DNA from: JAYWXI01 sp036016955
Lineage (GTDB): Bacteria; Bacteroidota; Bacteroidia; Flavobacteriales; Weeksellaceae
Direction: 5' to 3'
Assembly: GCF_036016955.1 (NCBI RefSeq)
Contig: NZ_JAYWXI010000007.1
Span: forward strand, 1 to 64,000
DNA: 64,000 bases
Of this stretch, positions 61,359-64,000 are shown one piece after another; positions within the stretch are counted from its first letter, which is position 1, and each line of letters opens with the position of its first letter. Below the pieces are notes generated by a model. The model did not search any database and had not been told where the DNA came from. It saw only the letters and a program-made list of their open reading frames with translations. A program made the position numbers and the translations under genes.

Positions 61359-61859
61359 TTATTGTTTCGTAAAAGTTTTGTAATGATCGTGCGTCAGCCA
61401 TACCTCCCCAGATTCCGTAAACACAATCCGATCCGAACCACGGCGGCCACAACGGTAATTAACATCCGCTTCGTAGTAAGTTACCCCCTCAGGGAATTTT
61501 CGCTCACGATTGGAAAAACGATCCCCACCAATCGCCCGACCAGGAAGCACCTCGCACAAATTCCCCTCCGAAGCCACCCATCCCCGCTTACGAGCCTGCG
61601 CTTTAGTAAGATAATAATCCGGCAAATGCCCGTTGGATTTCACGTACGAAACCACCCGACTTTCAGCCGTCAATTCATCTATCCGCTCCCGCGAAGTCAA
61701 AACTGCATCCTGCTGCTCCCCTCGAACCTGCACCGACTCCAACGAGCTACCTTCCTGCTTTTTCGCTATCGTATAGTTATTGAACACATGCATGCCCAAA
61801 AACATAGACAACGCTCCAACCAAGAAAAATATAACATAATTCCTTTTTGTTCCGTTCAT
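61359..61859 (-). CDS. Barnase-like extracellular ribonuclease
   Basis: A 166-residue protein: N-terminal membrane/signal segment (VIFFLVGALSMFLGMHVF), a linker to about 60, then a barnase domain. All catalytic residues are in place: Lys86 (LTKAQ), Arg118 (SNRE), Glu130 (YYEADVNY), Arg140, Arg144 (SDRI) and His159 (DHY), matching barnase Lys27, Arg59, Glu73, Arg83, Arg87 and His102. Cys102 and Cys137 fall at barnase positions 43 and 80. It cleaves RNA after G. It is encoded with barstar, downstream of nadE. It might serve nutrition or competition. Confidence 0.9.
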   Translation of the reverse strand: MNGTKRNYVIFFLVGALSMFLGMHVFNNYTIAKKQEGSSLESVQVRGEQQDAVLTSRERIDELTAESRVVSYVKSNGHLPDYYLTKAQARKRGWVASEGNLCEVLPGRAIGGDRFSNRERKFPEGVTYYEADVNYRCGRRGSDRIVFTESGEVWLTHDHYKTFTKQ

Positions 61860-61881
61860 CTGTCTTCGTTTTTCTTTTTTA

Positions 61882-62673
61882 TCACCCTCTCCACTCCTCC
61901 GGGATGTCGCAAACCGGAATCGGATTCATCTTATGCTGAGCCGCCTTATTCATTCGAGAAAAAATCCGAAATACTTCAAGCGATCTCCCCTCGTAATCCG
62001 CCTCCGTTTTTGTTCCCCATTCCTTCTGAATAGCCTCCAACTCCGGATAAGTCGCTCCAATCTGCTGTTCGTCCGTACGATCCACATCCCATAAGCCGTC
62101 CGTAGGAATCGCATTTTTAATCGACTCCGGCAAGTCCAAAGCCCTCGCCAAAGCATAAACCTCCGTCTTGTAAAGATCCGCAATCGGAGATACATCCACT
62201 CCGCCATCACCGTATTTCGTGTAAAAGCCAATCCCAAAATCCTCCACTTTATTCCCCGTTCCACAAACCAACAAACCGTTAATCTGACCATAATAATAAA
62301 GCGTTAACATCCTCAGACGACTCCTCGTATTAGCAAAAGCTAGTTTTTCCGAAGGGTACTGCCCGTCCTGCACATCAAACGTACGGTAAAGAGCCTCAAA
62401 AGCTTCATTAAGATCCACCGTCATCCCTCTGACATTCGGGTATTTATCCGTCAAAAAACGAATATGCTCCTGCGCACGGCTCACCTGATCCTCCGGTTGC
62501 CGTATCGGCATTTCCAAAGCTAACACCTCCAGTCCCGTCATGGCGCACAGCGTCGATACCACTCCACTGTCAACACCCCCCGAAACGCCAATCACATACC
62601 CTTTAACTCCCGCTTTTCGAGCATAATCCCGAAGCCAAGCCACAATATGTTCAATAATTTTTTCTGTTTTCAT
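61882..62673 (-). CDS. nadE: NH3-dependent NAD+ synthetase
   Basis: A 263-residue ATP-pyrophosphatase-type enzyme finishing NAD synthesis. The P-loop is VSGGVDSGV, with VCGTGNKVEDFGIGFYTKYGDGGVDVSPIADLYKTEV and ESIKNAIPTDGLWD typical of NadE. No glutaminase domain is present. Divergent from gldB, an arrangement familiar in Flavobacteriia. Barnase follows 22 bases downstream. Confidence 0.95.
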   Translation of the reverse strand: MKTEKIIEHIVAWLRDYARKAGVKGYVIGVSGGVDSGVVSTLCAMTGLEVLALEMPIRQPEDQVSRAQEHIRFLTDKYPNVRGMTVDLNEAFEALYRTFDVQDGQYPSEKLAFANTRSRLRMLTLYYYGQINGLLVCGTGNKVEDFGIGFYTKYGDGGVDVSPIADLYKTEVYALARALDLPESIKNAIPTDGLWDVDRTDEQQIGATYPELEAIQKEWGTKTEADYEGRSLEVFRIFSRMNKAAQHKMNPIPVCDIPEEWRG

Positions 62674-62722
62674 ACGCTAATCTCAACCTTACTTCTCTTC
62701 CAAAGATTCGGCTTAAATTTAT

Positions 62723-62730
62723 TACTTTTG
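62723..62730 (+). promoter_or_regulatory. -7 box of gldB
   Basis: TACTTTTG matches TAnnTTTG, 26 bases before the ATG. Confidence 0.45.
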
Positions 62731-62756
62731 TACGCTTTAAATTCGATGTAAAAGTA

Positions 62757-63725
62757 ATGAAGTTTTTTAGATTTTGGCCTTTTTGGGCTTTTTTAATGTT
62801 GGGAAGCCTCTCTTCCTGCCAAAAAGAAACTCCCAACCCGTGGGAACACCCCGTACAAGTAACGGAAAAAACCAACATTACCGACCTCTCCAAATCATTC
62901 TACGATCCCACCTACCCCTTGGATACGTTCAAGGCAAAGTACCCGTGGTTTCAGGGAAGCGTCTCGGATGAAGATTTTGTCCAAAGAAGAAAAGACCCCG
63001 AAGAAATAAAAATCTACCAAACCGCCGTAAAAAAAATCGACCAAGGTAAACTCGAAAACGATTTAAACCAGCTTTTCTCCAGAGTAAAGCATTATTTCCC
63101 CCAATTCGCCCCACCGAAAGTTTACCTCTTCTCCTCCGCCCTGCAAATGGCAAAGGACCCGGTTTTTTTCATCCCCAGCGAAAACCTTTTATTCATCGAC
63201 ATAACAGGCTTTCTGGGCGAAAATGCTCCCGAATACCAAGGCATGGAAAATTATTTTAAAAAATCCATGAACCCAAACAACCTTCTGCCCAAAGTTGCCG
63301 CAACCATAGCCGAAAATTTCGTAAAGTACGACAACACCAAATTCATCGACCAATTGGTTTCCAATGGAAAAATCATGATTTTGCAAGATGCCTTTCTTCC
63401 CGAAACGCAAGACCACCTGAAAATAGGCTATTCCCTCCCGCAATACGAATGGGCCAAAGCCAACGAAAGCAACATTTGGAATTACTTTGTAGAAAACAAC
63501 TTGCTCTTCAGCGACGACCAAAGACTCGCCGAACGTTTTATCGCACCGGGACCCTTTTCCAAATTCTACACGGAAATCGACAACGAATCGTCCCCCCAAA
63601 TCGGCATCTTTACCGGATGGCAAATTGCACGAACCTACTACAAAAAACATCCCGAAACCCCATTGCAAGAGTTTCTAAAAATGGATAACCAAACTTTGTT
63701 TAACCAAGCGGTGTATAAACCATAG
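62757..63725 (+). CDS. gldB: Gliding motility lipoprotein GldB
   Basis: A 322-residue lipoprotein with signal ending LGSLSSC. The domain follows GldB: FYDPTYPLDTFKAKYPWFQGSVSDEDFVQRRKDPEE, LFSRVKHYFPQFAPPKVYLFSS, and IGIFTGWQIARTYYKKHPETPLQEFLKM. GldB is needed for gliding and for the type IX secretion machinery in Flavobacterium johnsoniae. It is followed by gldC after 23 bases. Function in this organism (gliding or only secretion) is not decided by the sequence. Confidence 0.93.
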   Translation: MKFFRFWPFWAFLMLGSLSSCQKETPNPWEHPVQVTEKTNITDLSKSFYDPTYPLDTFKAKYPWFQGSVSDEDFVQRRKDPEEIKIYQTAVKKIDQGKLENDLNQLFSRVKHYFPQFAPPKVYLFSSALQMAKDPVFFIPSENLLFIDITGFLGENAPEYQGMENYFKKSMNPNNLLPKVAATIAENFVKYDNTKFIDQLVSNGKIMILQDAFLPETQDHLKIGYSLPQYEWAKANESNIWNYFVENNLLFSDDQRLAERFIAPGPFSKFYTEIDNESSPQIGIFTGWQIARTYYKKHPETPLQEFLKMDNQTLFNQAVYKP

Positions 63726-63748
63726 CACCCAATATCTAAAACCGACTT

Positions 63749-64000
63749 ATGAGAAAAACCCAAATTACCATCGACGTAGAACTGGACGAAAATCACGTCC
63801 CCGAAACCATCACTTGGAACGCCCAAGACGGCGGCATCGAAAAACAACCCACCAAAGCCACCATGATTTCCGTATGGGACGACAAAACCATGGAAGCCCT
63901 ACGCATCGACCTTTGGACCAAAGACATGCCCTTGGACCAAATGAAAATCTTTATCCATCAAATTTTAATCTCCTTGAGCCACACCTACCAAAGAGCCTCC
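63749..64000 (+). CDS. gldC: Gliding motility protein GldC (5' part, cut by window end)
   Basis: The first 84 codons of gldC, starting MRKTQITIDVELDENHVPE, with the family features ITWNAQDGG, TKATMISVWDDKTMEALRIDLWTKDMPLDQMKIF. GldC is a small cytoplasmic protein that raises gliding efficiency. The gene continues beyond the window. Confidence 0.9.
   Translation, partial: MRKTQITIDVELDENHVPETITWNAQDGGIEKQPTKATMISVWDDKTMEALRIDLWTKDMPLDQMKIFIHQILISLSHTYQRAS

Noticed and set aside
1..64000. CRISPR arrays, tRNA or rRNA genes
   Set aside because: No regularly spaced repeats, no cloverleaf-like sequence and no rRNA segments were recognised in the spacers; all large spacers are short and accounted for.

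Overview
The window comes from a member of the Bacteroidota, most likely a flavobacterium of the Weeksellaceae type with a fairly GC-rich genome for that group (hand-counted coding lines are near 50% GC). The evidence is gldB and the start of gldC next to nadE, many lipoproteins, an S46 dipeptidyl-peptidase, TonB-dependent uptake, a Bacteroidota-type nos cluster, absence of strong Shine-Dalgarno sequences, and repeated TAnnTTTG promoter boxes. No rRNA, tRNA or CRISPR array was seen, and no gene-free stretch exceeds about 300 bases.

Layout. 1-960: the 3' end of an IS3-family element abuts a truncated type I restriction subunit (hsdR). 1.0-2.9 kb: a GNAT acetyltransferase and a ClC-type chloride transporter. 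3.0-9.3 kb (minus): a complete nitrous oxide reductase operon (cytochrome c, nosZ, membrane protein, nosL, nosD, nosF, nosY), with a second cytochrome c and a lipoprotein divergent from it. 10.2-13.8 kb (minus): a nitric-oxide-response block (oxidase-like membrane protein, Crp/Fnr regulator, Ric di-iron repair protein, truncated hemoglobin, Rrf2 regulator). 14-16.6 kb: outer-membrane protein, glycosyltransferase, small protein. 16.7-23.9 kb: membrane protein, ferritin-like/VIT1 protein and a CzcA-CzcC-CzcB metal efflux system. 23.9-31.1 kb: a full trp operon (E, G, D, tag, C, F, B, A) behind a transcription attenuator with a WWW leader peptide. 31.2-40.9 kb: housekeeping genes (lipB, an E2 acyltransferase, DPP11-type peptidase, ligA, ychF, purE, an esterase). 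41-47.2 kb (minus): tetR-tolC-adaptor-RND drug-efflux operon. 47.3-51.0 kb (minus): siderophore/iron uptake operon. 51.2-53.1 kb: an AT-rich AbiE toxin-antitoxin islet bounded by direct repeats of the dnaK 3' end. 53-64 kb: dnaK, cytochrome c, galE, a sugar aminotransferase, ppc, a secreted protein, barstar, barnase, nadE, gldB, gldC (cut by the window end).

How it fits together. The nos operon, two cytochrome c lipoproteins, the Crp/Fnr regulator and the NO-defence genes form a denitrification end-module; an 18-bp palindrome sits about 42 bp upstream of the predicted nos start. The metal-efflux block lies beside this copper- and iron-heavy module.

Most interesting signals: (1) a compact trp attenuator in which the end of the leader-peptide ORF is itself the antiterminator strand; (2) a mosaic trp operon whose 3' part (end of trpD, tag, trpC-A) is much more AT-rich than its 5' part; (3) the AbiE islet with 20-bp dnaK-end repeats; (4) the palindrome between the nos operon and a cytochrome c gene; (5) a barnase homologue that naturally carries cysteines at the positions equivalent to barnase residues 43 and 80.
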